Position numbers and translations under genes: made by a program
Part shown: piece after piece, positions 29,809 through 37,770 of the stretch
How the letters are laid out: the number at the start of each line of letters is the position of its first letter
Position numbering within the stretch: position 1 is the first letter of the stretch
Notes under the pieces: model-generated
Database searches by the model: none
What the model saw: the letters and a program-made list of their open reading frames with translations, nothing else
What the model was told of the DNA's origin: nothing
DNA from: Cupriavidus pauculus
Lineage (GTDB): Bacteria; Pseudomonadota; Gammaproteobacteria; Burkholderiales; Burkholderiaceae
Assembly (NCBI RefSeq): GCF_022179805.1
Contig: NZ_BPUO01000007.1
Coordinates: 310,001 to 374,000, forward strand
DNA length: 64,000 bases
Direction: 5' to 3'

Positions 29809-30798
29809 TCAGTCGGCCTTGATGCCGGCTTCCTTGACGATGCGGGCGTTTTCCTGCGATTCGGCGTGGATGGCCTTGGCGAACTGGGCCGCCGAGCCGC
29901 CCGTGGGCACTTCACCGCCGCGCAACAGGCGGTCGCGCACGTCAGGCTCGGCCAGCGCCTTGTTCAGTTCGGCGTTTAGCTTTTCGACGATGGCCGCCGG
30001 CGTCTTGCCCGGCGCGAAGATGCCGAACGTCGAGGTCAGGTTGGCCTTGGCATAGCCGAGTTCGTCGAACGTCGGCACGTTGGGCAGGCTGTCGAGCCGC
30101 TTCGGCGCACCCACCGCGATGGCGCGCAGCCGGCCGGCCTGCATGTGCTGGGTCAGCATGGGGCTGGCGTTGGTGCTCATCACCTCGAACTGGCCGCCCA
30201 GCGCGTCGTTCATTTGCTGGCCCGCACCCTTGTAGGGAATCAGCGTGATATCGGCCTTCGACTTCGAGCGGATCTGCTCCAGCATCACGTGGCCGACCGT
30301 ACCCAATCCCGACGTAGCCCAGCGCACCGAGCCAGGCTTGGCCTTGGACTGCGCGATCAGGTCCTGGAACGTCTTCCCGGCAAAGCTCGGCGTGGCCACC
30401 ACCAGCACCGGGGAATACATGACGCTCATGACCGGCGCCACGTCGCGCTGGGGGTCGTAGTTGACGTGGCCCACGTGCGGATTCAGCGTGAGCGGGCTGG
30501 TCGACGCGAAGCCGAGCGTGTAGCCATCGGGCGCGGCCTTGGCCACGGCATCGATACCGATGCTGCCGCCGGCGCCGGCCTTGTTTTCCACCACGACCGA
30601 CGTGCCCATCTGCACCGACAGCTTTTCACCGAGCGCACGCGCCACGGCATCGCTGATGCCGCCGGTCGGATAGGCCACGATCATGCGGATCGGCCGGCTC
30701 GGATAGCTGTCGGCGGCAAGGGCCGGCGCGGCGGCGGTGACGGTCAGGCTGACGGCAAGGCAGGCGGCATGCAGCGGCTGGAGGCGGAAAACGGCCAT
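29809..30798 (-). CDS. Bug/TctC-family periplasmic solute-binding protein
   Basis: A 329-residue exported protein with a signal peptide (hydrophobic AACLAVSLTVTAAAPALAA, cleavage near residue 29). Family motifs are YPSRPIRMIVAYPTGGISDAVAR, VVVENKAGAGGSIGID, YKGAGQQMNDALGGQ and LRAIAVGAPKRLDSLPNVPT. Bug proteins deliver carboxylates or aromatic acids to TctAB-type transporters, or act as sensors; no tctAB genes are near, so the ligand is unknown. The ATG at 30798 is chosen for the signal peptide. Confidence 0.93.
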   Translation of the reverse strand: MAVFRLQPLHAACLAVSLTVTAAAPALAADSYPSRPIRMIVAYPTGGISDAVARALGEKLSVQMGTSVVVENKAGAGGSIGIDAVAKAAPDGYTLGFASTSPLTLNPHVGHVNYDPQRDVAPVMSVMYSPVLVVATPSFAGKTFQDLIAQSKAKPGSVRWATSGLGTVGHVMLEQIRSKSKADITLIPYKGAGQQMNDALGGQFEVMSTNASPMLTQHMQAGRLRAIAVGAPKRLDSLPNVPTFDELGYAKANLTSTFGIFAPGKTPAAIVEKLNAELNKALAEPDVRDRLLRGGEVPTGGSAAQFAKAIHAESQENARIVKEAGIKAD

Positions 30799-30920
30799 GG
30801 TCGGGGCTTTGGATGGGGGAAATACGTGGGATATCTGGAAACCGGGCGGCACGCGTCGGTGGCGTCCGGCCGAGGCGCTATCTTAGCCGATCGATCCGTG
30901 CACCCAGTCCGTGCGGGCGG

Positions 30921-31199
30921 CTATCGCACCAGCGGATGCTCGGGCACCCACGACACGAACAGCTCGTTGGCGCGGTCATAGAGGCGCCACGTCGTGCCGC
31001 ACTCGCGGCAGGTGAACGACATCATGCTGAACGGCACGCCGGCCGCGCTCTGGCTGACCAGCGGCGCGGTATTGCGCAGCGCCAGGCACGGATGCGGCTC
31101 GCGGCGGCGCGAATCGTCGGCCAGGGCAAGGCAATGGGGACAGGCGGGGCGGGCTGGCATGGCTGGCGTTGCGGGGGTCGGGGGTACGGCGGACTTCAT
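30921..31199 (-). CDS. Small zinc-ribbon-like protein
   Basis: A 92-residue protein (ATG at 31199) with a CPHC pair near residue 20 and a CREC pair near residue 65 (FTCRECGTTWRLYDR), the spacing of a two-knuckle zinc ribbon with an insert. No signal peptide. The C-terminal part is aromatic and acidic. Function unknown; nucleic-acid binding or a protein-contact module is possible. It lies between the Bug gene and the MFS gene on the same strand but separated from both. Confidence 0.65.
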   Translation of the reverse strand: MKSAVPPTPATPAMPARPACPHCLALADDSRRREPHPCLALRNTAPLVSQSAAGVPFSMMSFTCRECGTTWRLYDRANELFVSWVPEHPLVR

Positions 31200-31278
31200 G
31201 ACCGAGATGATGCCGCAAAACCAATGCCAGGGTATCGAATCGCTGTGCGGGGGGCTGGGCAGGCCCCGCCGCTGTCGC

Positions 31279-31307
31279 GCCCTCTCCACGCTGCCGCGCG
31301 AGAGGGC
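31279..31307. repeat. Possible decayed REP-like palindrome
   Basis: GCCCTCTC and GAGAGGGC form an 8-bp stem, followed by GTGAGCCGGAGGCTC, which resembles the GGGCCGGAGGCTC part of the repeat at 23255. It lies about 24 bp past the MFS stop and may be a diverged member or simply the MFS terminator hairpin. Confidence 0.4.
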
Positions 31308-31330
31308 GTGAGCCGGAGGCTCGGGAGGCG

Positions 31331-32548
31331 TCAGGCCGCCTTGGCGCGTGCCCGCAGATCGGGCAGGAACACCGCCAGCAGGCCCAGCAGCGGCAGATAG
31401 GCGCAGAACTGGTAGACCGACTCGATGCCATGGGAATCGGCCAGGCTGCCCAGCACGGCCGCACCAATACCGCCCATGCCGAACGCAAACCCGAAGAACA
31501 GGCCGGACACCATGCCCACCTTGCCCGGAATCAGTTCCTGGGCGAACACCAGGATGGCCGAGAACGCCGATGCCAGGATAAAGCCGATGATCACCGTCAG
31601 CACGGCCGTCCAGAACAGGTTGGCGTGCGGCAGCATCAGCGTGAACGGCGCCACGCCCAGGATCGACGCCCAGATCACGCGCTTGCGCCCGATGCGGTCA
31701 CCAATCGGGCCGCCCAGGATGGTGCCCGCGGCCACCGCGAACAGGAACAGGAACAGGTAGATCTGCGACGTCTGGCGCGGCAGGCCGAACTTCTCCATCA
31801 GGTAGAACGTGTAATACGTGTTCAGGCTGGCCATGTAGAAGTACTTCGAGAAGATCAGCAGCAGCAGCACCGTCATGGCGCGCACCACGGTCGACGTCGG
31901 CAGCTTGGCCACCGCACCGGCGGCAGCCTTCTTCTTGGCCGCGCGCTCCGCGAGGTGACGGCCGTACCAGCCGCCGATCTGCCACAGCACCGCGATGGCC
32001 AGCACCGCAGCCAGCGAGAACCACGCCACGCTGCCTTGCGAATGGACGATCCACGCGGCCAGCAGCGGCCCCATGGCGCTGCCGCCATTGCCGCCCACCT
32101 GGAAGATCGACTGCGCCAGGCCGTGCTGGCCACCCGACGCCAGCCGCGCCACGCGCGACGACTCCGGATGGAAGATCGACGATCCGGTACCCACCAGCGC
32201 GGCAGCCACCAGCAGCACGCCATAGGTGGGCGCCACCGACAGCAGCAGCAGGCCGCACAGCGTGAAGCCCATGCCGATGGCCAGCGAATGGGGCTTCGGA
32301 TGCTTGTCCGTGTACAGGCCGACGATGGGCTGCAGTAGCGACGCCGTGATCTGGTAGGTCAGCGTCAGCAGGCCGATCTGCGTGAAGCTCAGGTTGAAGC
32401 CGCCCTTGAGCATCGGGTAGATGGCAAGGATCAGCGACTGGATCATGTCGTTGAGGAAGTGCGCGAAACTGATCGCGTACAACACGCGGAAGCGCGTGCC
32501 TTCCTGGCGATGCACCGCGGCGGCGGTGGTGTTGGCGGTTGTGCTCAT
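31331..32548 (-). CDS. MFS transporter, fosmidomycin-resistance (Fsr) type
   Basis: A 405-residue, 12-helix major facilitator (ATG at 32548). The start RVLYAISFAHFLNDMIQSLI and the segments LQPIVGLYTDKHPKPHSLAIGMGFT, GTGSSIFHPESSRVARLASGG and FQVGGNGGSAMGPLL are typical of Fsr-like efflux proteins. A basic cytoplasmic loop AERAAKKKAAAGA lies mid-protein. It is divergent from an AraC regulator whose gene starts 156 bp away and which may control it. Actual substrate is unknown. Confidence 0.9.
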   Translation of the reverse strand: MSTTANTTAAAVHRQEGTRFRVLYAISFAHFLNDMIQSLILAIYPMLKGGFNLSFTQIGLLTLTYQITASLLQPIVGLYTDKHPKPHSLAIGMGFTLCGLLLLSVAPTYGVLLVAAALVGTGSSIFHPESSRVARLASGGQHGLAQSIFQVGGNGGSAMGPLLAAWIVHSQGSVAWFSLAAVLAIAVLWQIGGWYGRHLAERAAKKKAAAGAVAKLPTSTVVRAMTVLLLLIFSKYFYMASLNTYYTFYLMEKFGLPRQTSQIYLFLFLFAVAAGTILGGPIGDRIGRKRVIWASILGVAPFTLMLPHANLFWTAVLTVIIGFILASAFSAILVFAQELIPGKVGMVSGLFFGFAFGMGGIGAAVLGSLADSHGIESVYQFCAYLPLLGLLAVFLPDLRARAKAA

Positions 32549-32704
32549 GGTCGGGGGCGCATTGGCCGGTTCTCGTCTACGGAATTTCCCGCCGCCGCCT
32601 TCGATGGCAGTTTTTTTGGGCATGGCGGTCAGGAGTGGGTCATCCTAATTGGCAAATCCCCGCCTGTCCTGCGAGAATGAGGCCGCAACTTTGGAGAAAA
32701 GGAC

Positions 32705-33613
32705 ATGCCGGGTGCAAAGCGAACGCTCGGGCGCGGCAAACCGCCCCAGCCGCAGATCGCATGGGTCGACCGCGACACACCGGGCAGCCGTCCCCTGCCC
32801 CCCGACGCGCCGCGCGACCCCGCCATGGACAGTCGCGCCGATACATACTCCGAGAACCCCGCCTACCTGCGCTTCGACCGCAGCCCGATGCCGGTCACGG
32901 CCATGGCCGCCGACTACGTGCCGGGCCATGTCACCAAGCCGCACCAGCACCCGCATGCGCAGCTGGTCCATGCGATGCATGGCGTGATGGTGGTGTCGAC
33001 GGCCGAGGGCCAATGGACCGTGCCGCCCACGCGCGGCATGTGGATGCCGGGCGGCACCACGCACTGGATCCGCATGGTTGGCCGCGTGCAGATGCGCACC
33101 GCCTACATTCGCCCCGACGCCGCGCCCGACCTGCCCACGCAATGTACCGTGCTGGGCATCTCGCCATTGCTGCGCGAGCTGATCCTGGCGGCCATCGATG
33201 TGCCGCCGCTCTACGAACCCGATTCGCGCGACGGCCGGCTGATGCGGCTGCTGCTGGACGAGGTGAAGCTGGTGCCCACCCTGCCGCTGCACCTGCCGCG
33301 CCCTTCGGACACGGACCTGCGCAAGATCTGCGACGAGATCGTCGGCATGCCGGATACGGACCTGACACTGGCGGATTGGGGGTCGCGGCTGGGCGTGGAT
33401 CCGAAGACGATCCAGCGCCGCTTTGCACGGGAAACCGGCATGACCTTTGGCCAGTGGCGCCAGCAGGCGCGGCTGCTGGCCGCGCTGGAGCGCCTGGCGG
33501 CCGGCGACAAGGTGGTGGATGTGGCGCTGGACATGGGCTACGAAAGCCCGAGCGCGTTCGCGACGATGTTCCGGCGGCAGTTTGGCGTGCCGCCGAGCGC
33601 CTTCTTCAAGTGA
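32705..33613 (+). CDS. AraC-family transcriptional regulator
   Basis: A 302-residue regulator. Residues of about 60-150 form a cupin-like sensor domain (HVTKPHQHPHAQLVHAMHG, WMPGGTTHWIRM) and residues of about 205-302 the double helix-turn-helix (LTLADWGSRLGVDPKTIQRRF, VVDVALDMGYESPSAFATMFRRQF, then GVPPSAFF). The first 40 residues are a polar, proline-rich extension; an in-frame ATG at 32825 would remove it, but GGAGAAAAGGAC before 32705 is a good ribosome-binding site. Divergent from the MFS transporter gene, its likely target. Confidence 0.92.
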   Translation: MPGAKRTLGRGKPPQPQIAWVDRDTPGSRPLPPDAPRDPAMDSRADTYSENPAYLRFDRSPMPVTAMAADYVPGHVTKPHQHPHAQLVHAMHGVMVVSTAEGQWTVPPTRGMWMPGGTTHWIRMVGRVQMRTAYIRPDAAPDLPTQCTVLGISPLLRELILAAIDVPPLYEPDSRDGRLMRLLLDEVKLVPTLPLHLPRPSDTDLRKICDEIVGMPDTDLTLADWGSRLGVDPKTIQRRFARETGMTFGQWRQQARLLAALERLAAGDKVVDVALDMGYESPSAFATMFRRQFGVPPSAFFK

Positions 33614-33637
33614 CCCGCCCTGCCCCGACGACGGTTT

Positions 33638-34897
33638 TTATTCCCCTGCCGGGTCGGCCAGGTAGCGTTCCACCAGGCGCGTCCAGTACGCGGCGCCCAC
33701 GGTCAGGTTGTCGTCGTTGAAGTCGTAGCCGGCGTTGTGCAGCAGCGGCTGGTTGGCGCCGTTGCCCATCCGCACAAAGCAGCCCGGGCGCTGCTGCAGG
33801 AAGTACGCAAAGTCCTCGCTGCCCGCGATGCGGTGGAAATTGCCGATCGCGCGTTCCGGGCCCACCAGTTCCTCGGCCACCTGTTGGGCGAATTCCGTTT
33901 CGGCCTCGCTGTTCACCAGCACCGGATAGCCGCGCACGTAGTCGATATCGGCCTTGGCGCCATACCCTTCGGCATGCAACGTCACCAGTTGGCGGATGCG
34001 CGCCTCCATCGACGCCCTCACCTCGGCGCTGAACGACCGCACGCTGATTTCCATGCGCGCGCTGTCCGGAATCACGTTGGGCGCGTGGCCCGCGTGCAGC
34101 GTTCCGATGGTGACCACCGCGGTCTCGTTCGGATCGACGTTGCGCGCCACCACCGACTGCAGCGCCATGACCAGGCTGCCGGCCACCAGGATCGGATCGA
34201 TCGACTGGTGCGGCCGTGCCGCGTGGCCACCCTTGCCGCGAATGGTGATGGTCACCGTGTCGCACGCGGCCATGAACGGGCCGGCGCGGAACATGAACGT
34301 CCCTGCCTCTACACCCGGATGGTTGTGCAGGCCGAAGATGGCATCACACGGAAAGCGTTCGAACAGGCCATCGGCCAGCATCCGCTCTGCGCCGCCGCCG
34401 GAGCCGATTTCCTCGGCCGGCTGGAAGATCAGGTGGACCGTGCCATTGAAGTGGCGCGTGCGCGCCAGCTGGCGTGCGGCGCCCAGCAGGATCGTGGTGT
34501 GGCCGTCGTGCCCGCAAGCGTGCATCTTGCCTTCGTGCACGCTGGCATAGGGCAAGCCGGAGCGCTCGTGGATGGGCAGCGCGTCCATGTCGGCACGAAT
34601 GCCGACACTGCGCTTGCCGCTACCCGAGTGCAACGTGGCCACCACGCCGGTGCCGCCCACGCCGCGCGTCACGGCATAGCCCCACCCTTCGAGCTTGCTG
34701 GCGACAAGTTCGGCGGTGCGGACTTCGTTGAAGGCGAGTTCGGGGTGCTGGTGGATATTGCGCCGGATGTTCTGCAGTTCGTCACGCGAGTCGAGCGTGT
34801 CGTGAACCGTGCAGTAGGAGCGCGTGGGGGCGTCTTTGGCGAGACTGACCGAGACGGTCTTTAATATCGACTCAATTTCGGGGGCGTGTTCAGACAT
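33638..34897 (-). CDS. M20-family amidohydrolase (hippurate/N-acyl amino acid hydrolase-like)
   Basis: A 419-residue zinc amidohydrolase of the M20D group. Visible are RRNIHQHPELAFNE, GIRADMDALPIHE, the metal motif HACGHDGH (Cys128, His130), the catalytic-base region QPAEEIGSGG, and GSEDFAYFLQQRPGCF near the end, with the dimerisation domain between. An N-terminal stretch of about 35 residues precedes the usual family start. Likely cleaves an N-acyl or aromatic amide in the cytoplasm; substrate unknown. Convergent with the AraC gene, 24 bp apart. Confidence 0.93.
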   Translation of the reverse strand: MSEHAPEIESILKTVSVSLAKDAPTRSYCTVHDTLDSRDELQNIRRNIHQHPELAFNEVRTAELVASKLEGWGYAVTRGVGGTGVVATLHSGSGKRSVGIRADMDALPIHERSGLPYASVHEGKMHACGHDGHTTILLGAARQLARTRHFNGTVHLIFQPAEEIGSGGGAERMLADGLFERFPCDAIFGLHNHPGVEAGTFMFRAGPFMAACDTVTITIRGKGGHAARPHQSIDPILVAGSLVMALQSVVARNVDPNETAVVTIGTLHAGHAPNVIPDSARMEISVRSFSAEVRASMEARIRQLVTLHAEGYGAKADIDYVRGYPVLVNSEAETEFAQQVAEELVGPERAIGNFHRIAGSEDFAYFLQQRPGCFVRMGNGANQPLLHNAGYDFNDDNLTVGAAYWTRLVERYLADPAGE

Positions 34898-35121
34898 GGC
34901 ATTGCTCTTATTTGGCAGACATCATGTAGAAACAGTATTTCATGCACCGCCAAGAGGTAAAACCCTGAATGCCGATTTCGTGCGAAAGCGCCCCATATCG
35001 CAGTAAAACCGTTGCCCTAATCGTACGCTTTGTTTGAAAACGCGACGCTTTGCAAGACGATGTTTCAGCGGGGAACCTCGGCACGCCACCTGAGCGCCCC
35101 GCATTTTTCACATCGCAGAAT

Positions 35122-35970
35122 CTAGCGTTCGCCGTAGGCCACGACTTTCTGGCTTTGCTCGCCGAGCCCTTCGATGCCCAGGCGCATGACATCGCCGGCC
35201 TTCAGATAGCGCGGCGGCTTGAACCCCATGCCCACGCCGGGCGGCGTGCCCGTGGCGATCAGGTCGCCGGGTTCCAGCGTCATGAAGCGGCTCACGTAGC
35301 TGACGACGGTGGCCACGTCGAACACCATGGTGGCCGTGCTGCCCTTCTGCATGCGGTCGCCATTGACGTCCAGCCACATGCCCAGCTTCTGGGCGTCGGG
35401 CACCTCGTCGCGCGTGACCAGCCACGGGCCCACCGGGCAGAACGTGTCGCAGCCCTTGCCCTTGTCCCACGTACCGCCACGCTCAAGCTGGAATTCGCGC
35501 TCGGACACGTCATTCACCACGCAGTAACCGGCCACGTGTTCCAGCGCCTGGGCCTTCGACACATTGCGCGCGGTGGTGCCGATGACCACGCCCAGTTCCA
35601 CTTCCCAGTCAGACTTCTGCGACTCGAACGGCAGCATCACGGCGTCATCGGGGCCGTTCAGCGACGTATTGGCCTTCAGGAATACGATGGGCTCGGCCGG
35701 CAGCGGCATGCCCGCTTCGGCCGCGTGGTCGGCGTAGTTCAGGCCAATGGCGATGATCTTGCCGATGCCGGTCCAGGGCACGCCATGGCGCTGCCCGTCC
35801 ACCACGGGCAACGTGGCAGGGTCGATCGATGCCAGCTTTGCCAGCGCCGCCGGCGCCAGTTGCTCGGGGCCGAGGTTGCCGATCACGCCGGACAGGTCGC
35901 GTACGCGGCCATCGCGGTCTACCAAGCCCGGGCGCTCGGCTCCGGGATTTCCTACGCGCACTAGCTTCAT
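35122..35970 (-). CDS. Fumarylacetoacetate hydrolase-family protein
   Basis: A 282-residue FAH-fold enzyme. The N-terminal lid (MKLVRVGNPGAERPG...) is followed by the FAH core with metal ligands Glu123 and Glu125 (DWEVELGVVIG) and Asp154 (VVNDVSERE), the GLNYADHAAE motif, and the terminal GDLIATGTPPGVGMGFKPPRYL. This subgroup includes ureidoglycolate lyase-like and 2,4-diketo-3-deoxy-sugar-acid hydrolases; the sequence alone does not decide. Monocistronic, minus strand. Confidence 0.93.
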   Translation of the reverse strand: MKLVRVGNPGAERPGLVDRDGRVRDLSGVIGNLGPEQLAPAALAKLASIDPATLPVVDGQRHGVPWTGIGKIIAIGLNYADHAAEAGMPLPAEPIVFLKANTSLNGPDDAVMLPFESQKSDWEVELGVVIGTTARNVSKAQALEHVAGYCVVNDVSEREFQLERGGTWDKGKGCDTFCPVGPWLVTRDEVPDAQKLGMWLDVNGDRMQKGSTATMVFDVATVVSYVSRFMTLEPGDLIATGTPPGVGMGFKPPRYLKAGDVMRLGIEGLGEQSQKVVAYGER

Positions 35971-36066
35971 CTCGTCTCCTCTTGGGGGGTTATGTCAGCT
36001 TCGCGAGCATATCGCAAGCACGCCGCCCGCGTGCACCGGGAGCGGGCGTCGGCGCGATTGGCGTTG

Positions 36067-36852
36067 TCAGCGCAACACCTGCGTGGGCACGCGGTAGTGG
36101 CTGGCGTCCAGCAGGTCCAGCCCGCAGTGCAACTGCTCGACCCAGTCGATGAACCGCGCCACCATCTGGCGTCCCCGGAACGACGGCCCGTGCTGCGGCA
36201 CGATCCAGTCGATGTCCAGCGTCCGCGCCATGGCCGCCCACAGGCGGCACGCCCGGTTGCCGCTCATGTAGCGGTGATGGAAGGCCAGCATGCGCGTGGT
36301 ATGGGCGTCGAAGTCGGTCACCTCGGTGCCGGCTTCTTCGGATGACGTCATCGACGCGCCCAGGTCGCCCGAGAACAGGATCTTGCTGACGGGGTCGTAG
36401 AACTGGAAATTGCCCTCAGAGTGCAGGAAGTGAGCCGGCACCGCCAGTACCGATGACTGGCCCAGCGGCACCACCATCCCGGCATCGGGAATCGGCACGA
36501 TGCGCCCGGCCGTCTTGCCCACCTGGCAGAAATGCGGCAGGAAGCGGGCCCAGACCTCGGAAATCAACACGCGGCTTTCCGACGAGGTCAGCCAGCGCCC
36601 GACCGACGCCACGATGTCTGGGTCGGCGTGCGACGCCAGCACGTAGTCGAGCTGCTTGGGCGGGAAATAGCGGCTGATGGTCATATACAGCTCGCTGTAG
36701 GTCATCTGGCCGCCCGGATCGATCAGCGTCGCGTGGCCGTGGTCGACCACCAGGAACTGGTTGCTCTGTACGGCCTCCCCCTGCGAATCGTCCACCAGAT
36801 CCGTGAACGCCAGGCAGACGTGTCCATCGGATTCGTAAAGCACCTTGCTCAT
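36067..36852 (-). CDS. MBL-fold oxygen-binding di-iron-type protein (ODP-like)
   Basis: A 261-residue metallo-beta-lactamase-fold protein without the flavodoxin domain of flavodiiron proteins. Putative iron ligands are His75, Asp77 and Asp79 (SHADPDIV), His144 (HFLHSEGNF), Asp163 (SGDLGAS) and His221 (PQHGPSF). The HADPD form and FQFYDPVSKILFSGD segment fit the FprA-like oxygen-binding di-iron family, known in a chemotaxis-linked sensor. Expected role is O2 or NO binding or reduction in the cytoplasm. A perfect FNR/Anr box lies 67 bp upstream, arguing for induction at low oxygen. The electron donor, if any, is not encoded nearby. Confidence 0.85.
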   Translation of the reverse strand: MSKVLYESDGHVCLAFTDLVDDSQGEAVQSNQFLVVDHGHATLIDPGGQMTYSELYMTISRYFPPKQLDYVLASHADPDIVASVGRWLTSSESRVLISEVWARFLPHFCQVGKTAGRIVPIPDAGMVVPLGQSSVLAVPAHFLHSEGNFQFYDPVSKILFSGDLGASMTSSEEAGTEVTDFDAHTTRMLAFHHRYMSGNRACRLWAAMARTLDIDWIVPQHGPSFRGRQMVARFIDWVEQLHCGLDLLDASHYRVPTQVLR

Positions 36853-36918
36853 GACACTCCTCTCGCGCTTATGGTTATTTTTAAGCGGCGAAAGTACGCA
36901 GGTGCGCGCGGCTTTCAG

Positions 36919-36932
36919 TTGATATGCATCAA
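36919..36932 (-). promoter_or_regulatory. FNR/Anr box
   Basis: TTGAT ATGC ATCAA is a perfect match to the FNR consensus TTGAT-N4-ATCAA. On the minus strand a TACTTT -10-like hexamer sits 29 bp past the box centre, the class II spacing (box at -41.5), giving a predicted start near 36884, about 32 bp before the MBL gene. It lies downstream of the gpx stop, so it belongs to the MBL gene. Confidence 0.85.
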
Positions 36933-36996
36933 CAGATCTTTAAAGCGCCCGGAGAAGGCGCTTGCCGGATACGCGTGGAACGAAAGGCCGCGCGGG

Positions 36997-37650
36997 TCAG
37001 CGCGTGGACAGCAGTTCCTCGATCCTGGACACCAGTTGCTTGTCGTCGGGCTTGACCATGCTGTTGTAGCTGCCCACGACCTGGCCCTTGCGATCGATCA
37101 GATACTTGTAGAAGTTCCACTTCGGCGCGGTGCCGGTTTCCTTGGTCAGCATCACGTACATCGGATTGGCTTCGCCGCCGCGCACATGGGACTTGCCGAG
37201 CATCGGGAACTTGACGCCGTAGGTGTTGTAGCAGAAGTCGGAAATTTCCTTCGACGAACCGGGTTCCTGCGAGAAGTCGTTCGACGGGAAGCCCAGCACC
37301 ACCAGGCCACGCTCACGGTACTTGGCGTATAGCGCTTCCAGGCCCTCGTACTGCGGCGTGAATCCGCAATAGCTGGCCGTATTGACCACCAGCACCACCT
37401 TGCCCGCGTACTGGCAGAGGTTCTGCGGCGATTCGTCCTGCAGGCGCGGGAAGCGGAAGTTCAGCGCGGCGGGGCAATTGCCGGCCGGTTGCGCCGACAC
37501 GGTGGCGGCCTTTTCGGCGGCACGCGCCGGCTGGGGCAGCAGGGAGGCCGCCGCGGCGGCGGCCAGGGCGCTAGTCAGGGCGACTCGCAGGAAATTCCGG
37601 CGCATCCGATCCGCGTTCACTGCAGTTGCCAGGGTGCGTTGGCGAGACAT
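36997..37650 (-). CDS. Exported glutathione peroxidase-family protein
   Basis: A 217-residue thiol peroxidase of the GPx family. It has an N-terminal signal (MRRNFLR then a hydrophobic alanine-rich run to about residue 44) that resembles a Tat signal. The core has Cys95 in NTASYCGFTPQYEGLE, the GFPSNDFSQEPGS motif and WNFYKYLI. The usual tetrad glutamine (FPCNQF) is Asp here, a substitution that I have seen in related bacterial GPx proteins. The ATG at 37650 has a CAGGAG ribosome-binding site; the Met at 37605 (MRRNF) is an alternative. Probably periplasmic peroxide reduction with a thioredoxin-like donor. Confidence 0.9.
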   Translation of the reverse strand: MSRQRTLATAVNADRMRRNFLRVALTSALAAAAAASLLPQPARAAEKAATVSAQPAGNCPAALNFRFPRLQDESPQNLCQYAGKVVLVVNTASYCGFTPQYEGLEALYAKYRERGLVVLGFPSNDFSQEPGSSKEISDFCYNTYGVKFPMLGKSHVRGGEANPMYVMLTKETGTAPKWNFYKYLIDRKGQVVGSYNSMVKPDDKQLVSRIEELLSTR

Positions 37651-37770
37651 GGGTTCAGGCTCCTGATTCCGACGGTTAGCTGCAAGGTTGGCTGAAAAGC
37701 TAGTGACAAAGTCTACGCTTTCCGCCGCAAGGCGTCATGACGCGGGGCCGCACGCGGCGGCCCCGGGCAC

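Noticed and set aside
34908..35192. 94-codon minus-strand frame between the M20 and FAH genes
   Set aside because: Overlaps the end of the FAH gene in another frame and shows no protein-like pattern; more likely upstream region of the M20 gene.
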